Assembly (NCBI RefSeq): GCF_003003285.1
Contig: NZ_PVTP01000004.1
Span: forward strand, 248,001-312,000
Direction: 5' to 3'
DNA from: Yoonia maritima
Lineage (GTDB): Bacteria > Pseudomonadota > Alphaproteobacteria > Rhodobacterales > Rhodobacteraceae
Length of the DNA stretch: 64,000 bases
Shown here: piece after piece, positions 62,715 to 64,000 of the stretch
How positions within the stretch are numbered: the first letter of the stretch is position 1
Layout: every line of letters begins with the position of its first letter
Position numbers and translations under genes: made by a program
The notes under the pieces: model-generated
Database searches by the model: none
What the model saw: only the letters and a program-made list of their open reading frames with translations
Told to the model about the DNA's origin: nothing

Positions 62715-62728
62715 CCCCGACCGCACCA
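62715..62728 (+). other. attR core
   Basis: CCCCGACCGCACCA, a copy of the last 14 bases of tRNA-Leu without the rest of the tRNA gene, marking the right end of the integrative element. Confidence 0.75.
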
Positions 62729-62847
62729 TTTGAATGTGTCTTGGCTTTTCTAAACTTTGAAGTGTTGATGGTAGTCTTGCGAGACGGTCTCTTGCGCCTG
62801 TGGTGCTGATCGGGGCAATGTCTGCGCAAATACGCAGTGAGGCAAAG

Positions 62848-64000
62848 ATGATTCCAGTTCAGGGCTATGTAGGTCAGACAGTCGCCGTTTTGGGGCTTGG
62901 CCGTTCGGGCCGTGCTACGGCTGCAGCGCTTATTGAAGGTGGTGCTGAGGTTGTTGTTTGGGACGATAGTGTACCCGCGCGCGAGGCGGCAGAGGCGGAT
63001 GGTTTGATTATCCGTGATCTGACCAAGCAGGGTGCATTTGAAGGTATATCAAAACTGATCGTCAGCCCCGGGATTCCGCATCTTTACCCGAACCCCAACC
63101 CAGTCATTTCCGCGGCTTGGGATGCCACGGTGCCCGTGGACAACGATATAGGGCTGTTTTTCCAATCTTTCGCAACTGATGCTTGGAACAGTTTTGACGT
63201 GGCGCCACGTGTCGTTGCGGTCACTGGATCAAACGGGAAATCCACAACCTCGGCTCTTATCCATCATATTCTGATCGAGAATGGCCGCCCGTCGCAATTG
63301 GCTGGGAATATTGGGCGTGGTGTCTTGGATATTGAACCGGCACATGATGGTGAGGTTATCGTTCTTGAACTGTCCTCCTACCAAACTGATCTGGCACGTG
63401 CGCTGACGCCGGATATTGCTGTCTTTACTAATCTTTCTCCTGACCACTTGGACCGCCACGCAGGGCTTGGCGGATATTTCGCAGCTAAGCGCCGGCTGTT
63501 CGCTGAGGGTGGACCTGATCGGGCGATCATTGGTGTTGATGAGGTCGAAGGCCGCTATCTTGCCAATCAGCTAATTGAGGGGGCAGGGGATGATCGCGTG
63601 ATCCAGATATCAACGGGTCGCAAGCTGACCGACGGCTGGGCTGTGTCTGCCCGCAAGGGGTTCTTGTCTGAGATGCGCAAGGGACGTCAGGTTGCGTCGA
63701 TAGATCTGCGCAATGTTCCGGGATTGCCCGGTGCGCATAACCACCAAAACGCCTGTGCCGCCTATGCGGTTTGCCGTAGCCTTGGGCTTGGCCCCAAGGG
63801 GATTGAGGCCGCGATGCATAGCTACCCCGGCCTGCCGCATCGGTCGCAACTGGTTACCGAACATAACGGCGTGCGCTATGTGAATGACAGTAAGGCGACC
63901 AACGTCGATAGCGCCGCTAAGGCATTGCAAGCGTTCACAAAGATCCGTTGGATTTGTGGCGGGCTGCAAAAAGAAGGTGGTTTGGATACGCTGCTGCCGC
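62848..64000 (+). CDS. murD: UDP-N-acetylmuramoylalanine-D-glutamate ligase (3' end outside window)
   Basis: Adds D-glutamate to UDP-MurNAc-L-Ala in cell-wall synthesis. The first ~384 residues are visible and open to the window edge. They show the N-terminal Rossmann domain ([20 protein letters not shown]), the Mur-ligase P-loop ([20 protein letters not shown]), [20 protein letters not shown] and [12 protein letters not shown], then DSKATN of the C-terminal domain. GAGG lies 7 bases before ATG 62848. Neighbouring division and cell-wall genes would be expected beyond the window. It lies 120 bp beyond the attR site, so the integration did not disturb it. Confidence 0.95.
   Translation, partial: MIPVQGYVGQTVAVLGLGRSGRATAAALIEGGAEVVVWDDSVPAREAAEADGLIIRDLTKQGAFEGISKLIVSPGIPHLYPNPNPVISAAWDATVPVDNDIGLFFQSFATDAWNSFDVAPRVVAVTGSNGKSTTSALIHHILIENGRPSQLAGNIGRGVLDIEPAHDGEVIVLELSSYQTDLARALTPDIAVFTNLSPDHLDRHAGLGGYFAAKRRLFAEGGPDRAIIGVDEVEGRYLANQLIEGAGDDRVIQISTGRKLTDGWAVSARKGFLSEMRKGRQVASIDLRNVPGLPGAHNHQNACAAYAVCRSLGLGPKGIEAAMHSYPGLPHRSQLVTEHNGVRYVNDSKATNVDSAAKALQAFTKIRWICGGLQKEGGLDTLLP

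Larger units (their letters stand above)
59004..62728. mobile_element. remnant integrative element in tRNA-Leu (~3.7 kb)
   Basis: Bounded by the 14-bp repeat CCCCGACCGCACCA at 59004-59017 (tRNA 3' end) and 62715-62728. A tyrosine integrase gene, truncated, begins 93 bp inside the left end. Inside are two small zinc-ribbon proteins, an excalibur-domain lipoprotein and a DUF1275 membrane protein. The truncated integrase and lack of replication or structural genes show a degraded element or a satellite reduced by deletion. Confidence 0.8.
62392..62847. other. 456-bp gap at the right end of the element
   Basis: No gene is supported. It holds two putative integrase arm sites (62610-62640), an inverted repeat AATTGTTT / AAACAATT near 62662-62680, the attR core (62715-62728), and the leader of murD. 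The stretch 62400-62600 shows nothing recognisable. Confidence 0.6.

Overview
The window looks like a chromosomal segment of a marine alphaproteobacterium of the Rhodobacteraceae (Roseobacter group). The basis is gene content and protein character: a PhaZ/PhaC/PhaP/PhaR polyhydroxybutyrate cluster, a ferredoxin very like Rhodobacter capsulatus FdVI, a SmoS-type polyol dehydrogenase in a smo/mtl operon, a TAXI-type TRAP transporter, DUF2842 and DUF6524 proteins, and moderate GC. The genus cannot be fixed from the sequence alone.

Layout. (1) 1-4.9 kb: end of an alpha/beta hydrolase, then the storage-polymer cluster phaZ<>phaC, phaP, phaR, with palindromic TGC-rich sites in front of phaZ/phaC, phaP and phaR that look like one PhaR regulon. 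(2) 4.9-17.4 kb: amine/amino-acid catabolism. It has a class III aminotransferase and a divergent LysR regulator, a DegT-type aminotransferase, a PuuB-like FAD oxidase, two glutamine-synthetase-family ligases around a class I amidotransferase, and a polar-amino-acid-type ABC transporter. I read this as a gamma-glutamyl-amine (Puu-like) pathway. (3) 17.6-23.3 kb: housekeeping genes (TerB-like protein, rlmJ, pyrG, secG, DUF6524, purA, DUF2842). (4) 23.3-31.8 kb: a LysE exporter gene broken by a 22-bp tandem duplication, a very acidic disordered protein, thiamine pyrophosphokinase, a gst-sdaA-EamA transporter operon, rpiA and gor. (5) 31.8-35.6 kb: hflK-hflC-degP, envelope protein quality control. 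(6) 35.6-44.2 kb: a GFA protein, the TAXI TRAP transporter, fdxE with an FG-GAP protein, cobS<>cobT and a CPA2 antiporter. (7) 44.3-50.6 kb: an 844-residue membrane protein joining a PilM/GspL-like end to a PilP/GspC-like end, metY, a VOC protein, an esterase and a glycosyltransferase-like protein. (8) 50.9-58.1 kb: a complete sorbitol/mannitol uptake and oxidation operon (smoE-F-G-S, an AraC regulator, mtlK, smoK). (9) 58.1-62.7 kb: lipB, tRNA-Leu(GAG) and a 3.7-kb remnant integrative element lying exactly between a 14-bp repeat of the tRNA 3' end. (10) 62.8 kb to the end: the start of murD.

Three transport operons each carry a strong hairpin just after the binding-protein gene, apparently to raise the binding protein over the membrane parts. 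Several intergenic gaps hold perfect palindromes. The least explained items are the two copies of a twin-palindrome element, the orphan PilM/PilP-like fusion protein, and the remnant island with its putative integrase arm sites. No CRISPR array, rRNA or convincing riboswitch was seen.
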